Positions 1-7,518 of a stretch of DNA of 10,385 nucleotides are shown piece by piece. The position numbers and the translations under genes are program-made. This stretch comes from an uncultured Mycoplasmatota bacterium (GTDB lineage Bacteria; Bacillota_I; Bacilli_A; RF39; UBA660). The notes under the pieces are model-generated. The model had not been told where the DNA came from, searched no databases, and saw nothing but the letters and a program-made list of their open reading frames with translations. Each line of letters opens with the position of its first letter. Positions within the stretch are counted from its first letter, which is position 1. Location of the stretch: contig CANDHX010000035.1 in assembly GCA_947384645.1 (NCBI GenBank), positions 1 to 10,385 on the forward strand, written 5' to 3'.

Positions 1-2237
1 TTCCTGAAACGTTTAAAACTATTAGATGGTATTTACTTGAATACATTAAAATAGAAACTCTTGTTATACCGGATAGTGTAGAAACAGTAGAATATTATAG
101 TCATCCAAAAATCACAAACCTTCAAATATCTGATAAATATGAACACTCAAATTATTTTTGTTTAAAATACGGAAATGTAGAAACTCTTACAATAGAAAAT
201 CATGGTATGAATAAACAAACATCTCATGTCGGAGCCCTTAATATTTTGAGAAGTTTAAAAAATCAATATATAAATTTGAATAAGACAAAAGTCGTTATAT
301 TAGGAGTCCCACTTACTCAAGAAGAGATGCGAGAAGCAGAAAACCTATTTCCAAAAACTTCAATCGCCAATGAACAGAAAGCGAGCAATCGCAAACTTTC
401 ACTTAATGATGAAACGTGGTTAATCCATGATGGACTTTTATTAAAATATTATGGAACAAATCCAAATGTTATAATACCTGAAGGAGTAGTCAAAATATCA
501 TCCGAAGCTTTTATATCTAAACCAATCAAATCGATATATCTACCCTCATCAATAGAAACTATAGATAGCGGGGCATTAGCTATTAAAACACTTAAGAAAA
601 TTGAAACAAAGCTAGGCTTAAAAAGAATTGATGAATACGCCCTTGCCCATACAAAACTAAGGAGTTTTACTTTTCCAAGCAAATTAAAAGATTTTGAACC
701 TAGTGCCTTCCAAGATACCAATTTAGAAGACGTATCTTTCTACTCTTCATCGATAAATAATATAGAAATCTTTAAATCAATTTTCGAAATGTCTTTTTGT
801 AACTCAATAAAAAGGATAACTGTTATTGACGATGATGGAAATGCTTTAAAATTTTATAATGAAATTCCTAAGTGTAAATTAAAAAATATTAGTGAAATTC
901 GTTTTATAGGTCTCAATCTAACCAGAAATGAGCGAAGACAAATAATGAAAAATTTCCAAAATTGCCACCCATCTAAAATAATAAATGTCAAATGCCAGCA
1001 AGATGAAGATTTATTTCTTATAGACCCGGCCACTATAAAAGACGAAGACATCAAAGAAATCATTAAAAAAATCAATAAATATTTATCTAAATTTAAATCA
1101 AGACTATCTAATAAAATCTCAAATCATATAAGAAACTTATTATTTGAATATACATTATCGATTAAAAATTATGAGCCCAGATTTTTAAACGATGATGAAC
1201 CAAATTTGACATTAAATAAAACTGACGCACAACTTTTAAAATCCGATCTACTAAAAAGATTAAACTTTATATTAGAAAGATTGAAAAGCTATATAGAAAA
1301 TAGTGTCAATAATACGCTTCAAAAATATCTTGAAATATTAAAAAGTAATCAACTAGAACCAAAGTCAAAGGAAACCGCAGAAAACAAACTTAAATTTATA
1401 AAATTTATTTCTCAAAAATGGCAATGTGATGTTTTACTAAAAAGAATTAAAACAATCATCGAAGAAGAAAATGCTAAACAAACGGATGTAAAATATTTTC
1501 TCGAATACAGTCCTTTTGAAGAAAGTAATTCTATCGAACATATCGATAAGAAAATCGATGAAATTTTTCAACAAAGTATTAGTTTAGATAAAATATTGAC
1601 GAGTTTAAAAAATCGAAATAGTGGTATTGGACTGATCGTAGAAAACATGAATCGCTTAATTTCAAGACTTGATAATCGCAACAAAGAGCATTTTAAAATG
1701 CTACCAAACAATTTACAACAAGAAGCAATAAGAATAGTAACCACTTATCCAATAGAAAAACACGTCACAATGCTTTTAGAAGAAATAAAAAAAATATCAA
1801 ATAAAATATTTAAACTAGACTTTGTTCTACTTCAAAGAACAGCTATTAAAGAAGAACTAGCGAAAGGTATAGACCATATAGAAGTCTCAACTGATTTTAA
1901 CTCAAGTTCTCCAATAACTTCGCTTTTATTAGAAATAAAATCTCTTCTAGCATCCGATTTAATCAAAGAGCAAAAAAGAAAAGAAGGAACCATCAAAGTA
2001 ATTGCTGTTTTAAAGAAGTGGGTTGAAACTCTCGACAATTGGAACGATGATAAGCTTAGTGAACTTCTAACATCTACGAATGAAAATGTACCCGGCTATT
2101 CTTCTAATAACTGGGCCGAGCATTTCGATGAAACAACTATTATAGTACTACTTATTCTTAGAGATTTAAGCAACATAAAAATAGGCTTAGAAAATTATAT
2201 TAAAGAAAAGGAATATACAAAAAAATTATGTCTTTAA
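1..2237 (+). CDS. BspA-type leucine-rich-repeat protein with long helical C-terminus (5' partial)
   Basis: The reading frame is open from base 3 to the TAA at 2235-2237 (744 codons visible), so the gene begins before the window. The ATG at 207 is internal, because LRR-like sequence (LVIPDSVETVEYY) is encoded upstream of it in the same frame. About the first 330 visible residues carry LRR_5/BspA-like units, such as DGLLLKYYGTNPNVIIPEGV followed by an SEAF motif and LPSSIETIDSGAL. From about residue 345 to the end the sequence is charged, rich in Lys, Glu, Ile and Leu, and looks helical or coiled-coil; I do not recognise this part. No LPXTG motif or C-terminal membrane helix is present. The N-terminus is unseen, so secretion cannot be judged. 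BspA-type LRRs usually mediate protein binding; the actual partner and role are unknown. A weak inverted repeat and the separate tilS promoter suggest it is not cotranscribed with tilS. Confidence 0.8.
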   Translation, partial: PETFKTIRWYLLEYIKIETLVIPDSVETVEYYSHPKITNLQISDKYEHSNYFCLKYGNVETLTIENHGMNKQTSHVGALNILRSLKNQYINLNKTKVVILGVPLTQEEMREAENLFPKTSIANEQKASNRKLSLNDETWLIHDGLLLKYYGTNPNVIIPEGVVKISSEAFISKPIKSIYLPSSIETIDSGALAIKTLKKIETKLGLKRIDEYALAHTKLRSFTFPSKLKDFEPSAFQDTNLEDVSFYSSSINNIEIFKSIFEMSFCNSIKRITVIDDDGNALKFYNEIPKCKLKNISEIRFIGLNLTRNERRQIMKNFQNCHPSKIINVKCQQDEDLFLIDPATIKDEDIKEIIKKINKYLSKFKSRLSNKISNHIRNLLFEYTLSIKNYEPRFLNDDEPNLTLNKTDAQLLKSDLLKRLNFILERLKSYIENSVNNTLQKYLEILKSNQLEPKSKETAENKLKFIKFISQKWQCDVLLKRIKTIIEEENAKQTDVKYFLEYSPFEESNSIEHIDKKIDEIFQQSISLDKILTSLKNRNSGIGLIVENMNRLISRLDNRNKEHFKMLPNNLQQEAIRIVTTYPIEKHVTMLLEEIKKISNKIFKLDFVLLQRTAIKEELAKGIDHIEVSTDFNSSSPITSLLLEIKSLLASDLIKEQKRKEGTIKVIAVLKKWVETLDNWNDDKLSELLTSTNENVPGYSSNNWAEHFDETTIIVLLILRDLSNIKIGLENYIKEKEYTKKLCL
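291..974 (+). repeat. Internal duplication in the LRR protein: two copies of a G-x-x-LT-x-x-E module
   Basis: Two diverged copies of a short protein module lie at about 291-365 (VVILGVPLTQEEMREAENLF) and 894-974 (IRFIGLNLTRNERRQIMKNF). Shared features are a hydrophobic strand, Gly, a two-residue gap, Leu-Thr, a Glu three residues later, an amphipathic helix and a closing Phe. Each follows a run of LRR-like strands, so they may cap or separate LRR blocks. The match is by eye at the protein level only; the DNA is not conserved enough to suggest a recent duplication. Confidence 0.5.
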
Positions 2238-2267
2238 TATATTCTTTACACTCTTTCATTAAAGACA
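2229..2267 (+). terminator. Weak candidate terminator or hairpin after the LRR gene
   Basis: A perfect 10-bp inverted repeat (TGTCTTTAAT at 2229-2238, ATTAAAGACA at 2258-2267) overlaps the stop codon and has a 19-nt loop. The stem is AT-rich and is followed by CTTTAAT rather than a clean T run, so termination would be weak. It sits where a terminator would be expected, just before the tilS promoter. Confidence 0.3.
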
Positions 2268-2290
2268 CTTTAATAATCACATAATATATA

Positions 2291-2318
2291 TTGAAAAATA
2301 TAGAAAATCTGTTAGAAT
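2291..2318 (+). promoter_or_regulatory. Sigma-70/sigma-A type promoter for tilS-ftsH
   Basis: A TTGAAA -35 box (2291-2296) and a TAGAAT -10 box (2313-2318) are separated by 16 nt. They lie 24 nt upstream of the tilS start, which leaves a short leader with a weak purine-rich ribosome binding site (GAAAGAGAG, about 2326-2334). Confidence 0.6.
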
Positions 2319-2342
2319 TAGCCTTAGAAAGAGAGACTCTTT

Positions 2343-3677
2343 ATGGAAAGAAGCATCGAATTCTTAAACGAACTGAATTTAGACAAAAACGACTACATCG
2401 TAGTCGGTTGTTCAGCTGGACCGGATTCGATGTGTTTATTAGACTTACTATATCAAAACGGATATAAAATAGTCTGCACTCATATTAACCATAATATAAG
2501 AAAAGAAAGTGCAAAAGAAGAAGAATTTTTAAAAAAATATTGTAAAAAAAGAAATATAGATTTTGCTTTACTAAAACTCGAAAAAAGCCATAACCAAGAC
2601 GAGTCGTATTACCGAAAAAAAAGATACGAATTTTATAAATCAACCGCCGATAAATACAAGACAAATATTATTGCAACTGCTCATCATGGAGACGACTTAA
2701 TAGAAACAATTCTCATGAGAATAACGAGGGGTTCTAATCTTAAAGGTTACATGGGTTTTAGTAAACTTTGGCAAGAAGAAAAATACATATTCCTTAAACC
2801 TCTTATATATTATACAAAAGATGAAATCATGTCCTATGACGAAAAAAACCGAGTTACATATTTTCTAGACAAGACAAATGAAGAAGACTCGTACACTAGA
2901 AATAGATTTAGACACCACATCTTACCTTTTTTAAAAAAAGAAGAACCAAACATAGCAGCTAAATTTCTGAACTTCAGCGAGGAGCTCAATAGTGCCTGCA
3001 CTTATCTCAATAAAAAAGTACAAGAATCCTTCAAAGATAACTATAGAAACGAAACTCTAGATTTAAACAAATTTTTAAAATTAGATGAATTTATCCAAAG
3101 AAAAGAACTAGATTATATTTTAAGTATCACTTATAAAGACGATATAAATAAAATTAGCTCGGCACACACAAAAAAAATTATAGAACTTTTAAAAAAGGAA
3201 AAGAATTTTAGATACAACTTGCCAGAAAAGCTCATCTGCTTTAGAGAATATCAAAAACTGTATTTTAAAAAGGAGACGTGCCAAAAAGAAGATTTCAAAC
3301 AAATTCTTACTTCAAAAATTACTTTAGAAGATGGAAGTACGATTGAAATAATTAAAAAAAGCGACGAAGAATCTAACGATGTCATAAGATTGAATAGCGA
3401 GTCTATAAATTTACCAATATATATAAGAAATCGCCGAAATGGCGATGCGATAGAAGTAAAGGGTTTTAAGGGAACGCAAAAAATAAAAAAAATAATGATT
3501 GATAAAAAGGTCCCACCTTCCATTCGTTATACATATCCAGTAGTAGAAGATAACAAAGGTAACATATTGTGGCTTCCAGGACTAAAGAAAAGTAAATTTG
3601 ATAATGAAAAAAATGAAAAATATGATATAATACTTAAGTATACAAAAAGAAAGGAATTAATTAATGAAAAAAAATAA
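2343..3677 (+). CDS. tilS: tRNA(Ile)-lysidine synthetase TilS
   Basis: TilS uses ATP and lysine to convert the wobble cytidine of the CAU-anticodon tRNA-Ile to lysidine, so that it reads AUA and accepts isoleucine. This is a cytoplasmic and normally essential step, and it matters here because AUA codons are very common in the window. The 444-residue length fits the family. Visible motifs in order: PP-loop SAGPDS (residues 24-29; the usual form is SGGxDS, so Ala replaces the first Gly), HINHNIR, TAHHGDDLIET, a following RITRGS, and DKTNEEDSYTRNRFR with a basic RNA-contacting stretch. The C-terminal TilS domain has RNRRNGD (362-368), KIKKIMIDKKVPPSIR and ILWLPG. ATG 2343 follows a purine-rich site. 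The last 14 nt overlap ftsH, which suggests coupling. The hpt gene often found between tilS and ftsH is absent. Confidence 0.95.
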   Translation: MERSIEFLNELNLDKNDYIVVGCSAGPDSMCLLDLLYQNGYKIVCTHINHNIRKESAKEEEFLKKYCKKRNIDFALLKLEKSHNQDESYYRKKRYEFYKSTADKYKTNIIATAHHGDDLIETILMRITRGSNLKGYMGFSKLWQEEKYIFLKPLIYYTKDEIMSYDEKNRVTYFLDKTNEEDSYTRNRFRHHILPFLKKEEPNIAAKFLNFSEELNSACTYLNKKVQESFKDNYRNETLDLNKFLKLDEFIQRKELDYILSITYKDDINKISSAHTKKIIELLKKEKNFRYNLPEKLICFREYQKLYFKKETCQKEDFKQILTSKITLEDGSTIEIIKKSDEESNDVIRLNSESINLPIYIRNRRNGDAIEVKGFKGTQKIKKIMIDKKVPPSIRYTYPVVEDNKGNILWLPGLKKSKFDNEKNEKYDIILKYTKRKELINEKK

Positions 3678-5586
3678 TCCAAATAATACTATAAAATCAC
3701 TAGCGATGTATGGACTTTTACTAATCGTCATGTTAGGTGCTGTATACTACTATAGCATATCTCGCTATGAAACTCATGAATTTTCATATGACGAACTACT
3801 TGAAAAAGCTCAAGAAGGAGAAGTAGACAAAATAAAAATAACACCTAAAGCCGCATCTGGAATTTATGAAGTCGAAGGTAATCTAAAAGACTATAAAAAA
3901 ACCGAAAAGTTCGTTGCCGAAGTTCCGTACTCTGAAGTTGTACTAGGTAAAATATTATCATATGCTGACTCTACAGAGTTTAAAGTGGAAACTGTAAAAG
4001 ACCCCGGCAACAGTGCTATTTTAGCATTTGCTATAAACGTATTGCCGATAGGTATTTTAGTAATCGCCACAGTATATTTGTTTTCAAAGATAACTGGTGG
4101 AAACAACAAATCCATGGACTTCGGAAGAAGCACAGCTAAACTAAATGCCGATGGTGGTAAAGTTAAATTTAGCGACGTTGCAGGATTAAAAGAAGAAAAA
4201 GAAGAAGTAGAAGAACTTATAGACTTTCTTAAGAATCCTAAAAAGTTCCAAAAACTTGGAGCCCGCATACCAAAAGGAGTTTTGCTAGTCGGTCCTCCAG
4301 GAACAGGAAAAACGCTTTTAGCAAAAGCAGTTGCTGGAGAAGCAAATGTTCCATTTTATTACATCAGCGGTTCGGATTTCGTAGAACTATTCGTAGGTGT
4401 AGGTGCAAGCCGTGTAAGAGATATGTTCAAAGAGGCCAAGCACAATGCTCCATGCTTAATTTTTATAGATGAAATAGATGCCGTCGGACGTCAACGTGGA
4501 ACAGGTATCGGTGGAGGGCACGACGAACGTGAACAAACTTTAAACCAACTCTTAACAGAAATGGATGGATTTGGAGCAAACGAGGGAATAATCATAATAG
4601 CAGCCACTAATAGACCAGATGTCTTAGACCCAGCCCTATTAAGACCAGGCAGATTCGATAGACAAGTAACAGTCAATTATCCGGATTCCGATGAGCGTGA
4701 AGAGATACTTAAAGTACACGCCAAAAATAAAAAGTTCGATAAAACTGTAAATATAAGAAATCTATCAAAAAGAACTCCAGGATTTAGTGGAGCAGACTTA
4801 GAAAATCTTTTAAATGAGGCTGCATTGCTCGCAGTTAGAAGAAATAAAGCAGCCATCACTATGGATGAAATCGACGAAGCGACCGATAGAGTCCTAATGG
4901 GTCCAGCTAAAGTAAATAGAAAAATTACAGAAAAAGAAAAACGCTTAGTAAGTTTACATGAAGCAGGACATGCTGTAATCGGATTAAAATTACAAGATGC
5001 TCAAGAGGTACATAAAATAACGATTATACCAAGAGGTGTAGCTGGTGGTTACACTATGATGCTACCTAAAGAGGAACACATGAACTTGGCAACAAAAAAA
5101 GAACTATTAGCTCAAATAACGGGGCTTCTAGGAGGTCGTGTTAGTGAAGAGTTGCTGTTCGGTGAAATAAGTACTGGGGCAAGTGATGACTTTAGCCGCG
5201 CTACTAAAATAGCTCGTGCTATGGTAACCGAATATGGTATGAGCGATTTGGGTCCAGTTCAATTAGAATCTAAACAGGGTAGCGTATTCTTAGGAAGAGA
5301 CTACGACAAAGCTAAAAACTTCTCCGATCAAGTAGCTTTAGAAATCGATACAGAAGTTAGAAAGATAGTTGAGGCTTGTTACAAGGATGCTACTAAAATA
5401 ATCAAAGAAAATAAAGATTTAGTAACTCTAATAAGCGATACGTTAATGGAACACGAAACGATTACTAAAGAAGAAATCGATGAATTAGTGACAACTGGAA
5501 AACTTTCAAAATACGAAGACAATACAATCAAAGAAGAAAAAGAAACAGAAAATAACAAACAAGAAATTAATGAAGATAAAGAGTAG
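3664..5586 (+). CDS. ftsH: ATP-dependent zinc metalloprotease FtsH
   Basis: FtsH is a membrane-anchored hexameric AAA+ protease that unfolds and degrades misfolded membrane proteins and some regulators. The 640-residue length is typical. Two membrane helices (about 13-30 and 117-140) flank a short extracytoplasmic domain. The AAA module shows Walker A GPPGTGKT (210-217), pore residues FVG (243-245), Walker B LIFIDEID (265-272), and a second region of homology ATNRPDVLDPALLRPGRFDR with arginine fingers R327 and R330. The M41 protease domain has zinc site HEAGH (H432, E433, H436), and D509 in the GASDD motif is the likely third ligand. All catalytic residues are present. The tail is highly charged (NNKQEINEDKE). 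ATG 3664 lies inside the end of tilS with AAGGA at 3651-3655, 8 nt upstream. The TAG stop is inside the terminator stem. Confidence 0.98.
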   Translation: MKKNNPNNTIKSLAMYGLLLIVMLGAVYYYSISRYETHEFSYDELLEKAQEGEVDKIKITPKAASGIYEVEGNLKDYKKTEKFVAEVPYSEVVLGKILSYADSTEFKVETVKDPGNSAILAFAINVLPIGILVIATVYLFSKITGGNNKSMDFGRSTAKLNADGGKVKFSDVAGLKEEKEEVEELIDFLKNPKKFQKLGARIPKGVLLVGPPGTGKTLLAKAVAGEANVPFYYISGSDFVELFVGVGASRVRDMFKEAKHNAPCLIFIDEIDAVGRQRGTGIGGGHDEREQTLNQLLTEMDGFGANEGIIIIAATNRPDVLDPALLRPGRFDRQVTVNYPDSDEREEILKVHAKNKKFDKTVNIRNLSKRTPGFSGADLENLLNEAALLAVRRNKAAITMDEIDEATDRVLMGPAKVNRKITEKEKRLVSLHEAGHAVIGLKLQDAQEVHKITIIPRGVAGGYTMMLPKEEHMNLATKKELLAQITGLLGGRVSEELLFGEISTGASDDFSRATKIARAMVTEYGMSDLGPVQLESKQGSVFLGRDYDKAKNFSDQVALEIDTEVRKIVEACYKDATKIIKENKDLVTLISDTLMEHETITKEEIDELVTTGKLSKYEDNTIKEEKETENNKQEINEDKE

Positions 5587-5611
5587 GCGAACAGAAATAG
5601 CCTACTTTTTT
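5578..5611 (+). terminator. Intrinsic terminator ending the tilS-ftsH operon
   Basis: The stem AGTAGGC (5582-5588) pairs perfectly with GCCTACT (5600-5606). It can be extended by a G-U pair and A-T pairs into the flanking A and T tracts, with an 11-nt loop and a run of six T at 5606-5611. The ftsH stop codon (5584-5586) lies within the left arm. Confidence 0.9.
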
Positions 5612-5632
5612 GCATTTAATAATAAAACCAGT

Positions 5633-5660
5633 TTGCAAGCAATATAATGTGTGATAATAT
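5633..5660 (+). promoter_or_regulatory. Candidate promoter for the surface-protein gene
   Basis: A TTGCAA -35-like box (5633-5638) is followed by overlapping -10 options: GATAAT at 5653-5658 with an upstream TG (extended -10, 14-nt spacer), or TAATAT at 5655-5660 (16-nt spacer). Position just after the ftsH terminator makes a promoter here likely, but the exact boxes are uncertain. The leader would run about 105 nt to the ATG at 5771. I see no riboswitch-like structure in it, only A/T-rich sequence and an AGAAGG ribosome binding site (5755-5760). Confidence 0.45.
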
Positions 5661-5770
5661 ATTGCTAGAGTAAACCTAAAGATTTATCATATAGGATTTA
5701 TAAAAAAATTATAAAAAACAAATAACGAAATTAACGGAGATACTCAAACATATAAGAAGGGACCTGAATA

Positions 5771-7367
5771 ATGAAAATACTGGACCGAAAGAAAAGGCTT
5801 GCAATTGAAGTATATCTATTATTTTCTGTATTATTATTAGGAATTTTTATATCGTTTGCATTTTTTACAAGAGTAAACAATAATGACAAACATAAAACCA
5901 GCTTTGAAACTGGAAATATGCGACTACGATTTGCAGATAACGATAATGGGATAAATCAAAGTATAGCTATACAAGAAACTGTAATAAAAAAATTTTTGGT
6001 AGAAAATACAGGAGATTTTCCTGCCTCGATTAGTTTAAACTGGGACGAGTTAGTAAACACATATTTAAATGGAAGTTTAACTTATAATCTTTCTTATTCA
6101 GAAAGTTTAGATGGAGAATACGAAGTGCTAGTACCAGAAAGCAACGTGCCAGTCACTAATATAGAGTTAGAACAAAACATTTTAGGAGAACTCTCTGTAC
6201 CTTCGGAAACAACGTACTATTTTAATTTATCTATAACTTTCAACAATTTAAAAGATGTCGACCAAACAAACGATATGAGTGCAACTTTCAGAACAAAATT
6301 TTCATTAGAAGACCCAAGACAATACATATACTATAACTTAGCAGTAGACCCAAATGGTGGAACTTGGAAAGAATTCATCAGTACTCAAAACTACAAATTG
6401 AGATTTAGAGAAACGATGTCCATAGATAATCCAACCCGTGTAGGACACACTATTGATGGTTGGGAAGTAAGAGGCGTAGCATCATCTATAGAAAACGAAA
6501 CTTTCCAAATGGGTATGTATGACACAAAATTGATAGCAAAATGGAACATTAATAAATATAAAAGTTACGATTGATACAGGTTCGTCGACTGAAGAAAAAG
6601 AAGTCGATTATTTAAGTACAATACCGATAACAACCCCGACAAAAGAGGGACATACTTTCACGGGTTGGGACGTAGTAGGGGGAACCTTTTAGAATAATGT
6701 ATTGACGATATCGAATCCAAACGATGTGACTTTAACTGCTACATGGCAAATTAACGATTATAAATACATCGTCTATCATAATGAAACAGCACATACAAAT
6801 ACTACTCCATCGAACATGAAAAAAACTCTAGACGCTTTTTATACGGGAAAATTAAATAGCTATGCAAAATATTTACAAGACACAATGTTTTGTCAGGATA
6901 GAAGTATCTACTCTGGTACAGGATATGGTACAAGCGACACAGTCTATAGTGGTCAAAGACGATTCGATAATAGAACATTCACAGATATCACTCCAAATCC
7001 TACTCTCAAGTGCCCAAATAAAAACGATGCCTATACAGTAAGCGATACTGTGCACGGAAATGGGAAATTGACATATCCAATAGGACTATTAACAGCCGAT
7101 GAAGTGTCACTTGCTGGAGGACTATATTTTGAAACAAATGAAAAGTTCTATTTGAGAAAAGGACAAGCCTATTGGCTCATGACGGCATTCGACTATACTA
7201 GTGCAGGAGCTAGAAACTTTGGGGTAAACATGTATGGCGCTATAGCAAGAGGAGTAACAAATCAAACATCATATGGAGGCGTTGTGCCAGTAGTAAACAT
7301 TAAACCGGAATATGCCTTAAAAATGTCTGGAAATGGGTCTAAAACAAACCCTTATGTTATAAGTTAA
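5771..7367 (+). pseudogene. Broken surface protein: membrane anchor, TasA-like domain, two InlB repeats, C-terminal domain (frameshift plus internal TAG)
   Basis: The gene starts at ATG 5771 with AGAAGG 10 nt upstream and would give about 531 residues if intact. In order: a basic start and one hydrophobic helix (about 13-32) acting as signal or anchor; a TasA/camelysin-like domain (SFETGNMRLRF near residue 44, then beta-rich sequence); InlB-type repeat 1 ending IAKWN; repeat 2 ending TATWQ; and a C-terminal domain with FCQDRS and LKCPNKND. Two lesions break it. An extra base in the A run at 6560-6563 turns YKVTID into YKSYD and a TGA stop at 6572-6574. An in-frame TAG lies at 6690-6692 inside repeat 2 (GGTF-stop-NNVLTIS). 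From 6693 the frame is open to TAA 7365-7367. Homology continues smoothly across both breaks. TAG ends ftsH and the DUF951 gene here, so readthrough by a reassigned codon is unlikely. The truncated 267-residue N-terminal product might still be made. Its role, probably at the cell surface, is unknown. Confidence 0.8.
6332..6743 (+). repeat. Two tandem InlB B-type (Flg_new-like) repeats
   Basis: Repeat 1 (about 6332-6550) reads AVDPNGGTW, then NPTRVGHTIDGWEVRG, then TKLIAKWN. Repeat 2 (about 6551-6743, frame-corrected) reads YKVTIDTGS, then TPTKEGHTFTGWDVVGG, then VTLTATW. The shared P-T-(R/K)-x-GHT-(I/F)-x-GW core followed by a terminal A-x-W is the hallmark of this small beta-grasp-like repeat of bacterial surface proteins. 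Both disabling mutations fall at or inside repeat 2. Confidence 0.75.
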
Positions 7368-7369
7368 TT

Positions 7370-7393
7370 AAATGGTATAAAAGCCATTTTTTT
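7370..7393 (+). terminator. Intrinsic terminator after the surface-protein gene
   Basis: The stem AAATGG (7370-7375) pairs with CCATTT (7384-7389) around an 8-nt loop, and T residues run continuously from 7387 to 7393. The stem is short but the T tract is good, and it lies 3 nt after the TAA. Confidence 0.65.
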
Positions 7394-7451
7394 AATGAAT
7401 TTAATGTTAAAAAACAAAATCATTTTTGATGAAAAAAAATTTATATTTAAT

Positions 7452-7480
7452 TTTACTTTAACATATTTATATGTTAAAAT
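7452..7480 (+). promoter_or_regulatory. Promoter of the parA-parB-mscS operon
   Basis: A TTTACT -35 box (7452-7457) and a TAAAAT -10 box (7475-7480) are spaced by 17 nt. The -10 box lies 38 nt upstream of the parA ATG. It is the only good promoter candidate ahead of the operon, after the preceding terminator. Confidence 0.55.
7457..7478 (+). promoter_or_regulatory. Perfect palindrome between the -35 and -10 boxes: candidate operator
   Basis: The half-sites TTTAACATAT (7457-7466) and ATATGTTAAA (7469-7478) are exact inverted copies separated by TT. The palindrome fills the promoter spacer and overlaps both boxes, the usual layout of a repressor site. It does not match the parS consensus, which has a CACGTG core. 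A related sequence, TTTAATGTTAAA, lies upstream at 7400-7411. The binding protein is unknown. In such AT-rich DNA some palindromes arise by chance, but 10 perfect pairs at this position stands out. Confidence 0.45.
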
Positions 7481-7518
7481 AGTTTAGAAATATACATATT
7501 GAAGGTGTGGTATTAAAG

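Noticed and set aside
207..2237. ATG 207 as the true start of the LRR gene
   Set aside because: The frame is open to the left edge and encodes LRR-like sequence there. No ribosome binding site precedes 207.
3429..3446. Hairpin ATCGCC/GGCGAT inside tilS
   Set aside because: It lies in the conserved RNRRNGD coding segment, has no T tract, and is explained by the codons.
6560..6610. Programmed frameshift joining the two halves of the surface protein, with the TCGACT/AGTCGA inverted repeat (6585-6590, 6602-6607) as a stimulator
   Set aside because: There is no recognisable slippery heptamer, the A run is only four long, the hairpin is short, and a second stop (TAG 6690-6692) would still block the full product.
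6690..6692. TAG read as an amino acid (stop-codon reassignment)
   Set aside because: TAG is the natural stop of ftsH and the DUF951 gene in this window, the former inside a terminator, and no other real gene contains an internal TAG.
6702..7367. A separate gene starting at TTG 6702
   Set aside because: There is no suitably spaced ribosome binding site. The start falls inside an InlB repeat, and the same frame carries homologous sequence upstream to about 6564.
7457..7478. The palindrome as a parS site
   Set aside because: parS has a CACGTG core within TGTTTCACGTGAAACA. This site lacks the core, and I found no close parS match elsewhere in the window.
7507..7518. GTG 7507 as the parA start
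   Set aside because: It overlaps the Shine-Dalgarno sequence, while ATG 7519 gives the standard ParA N-terminus at a usable spacing.
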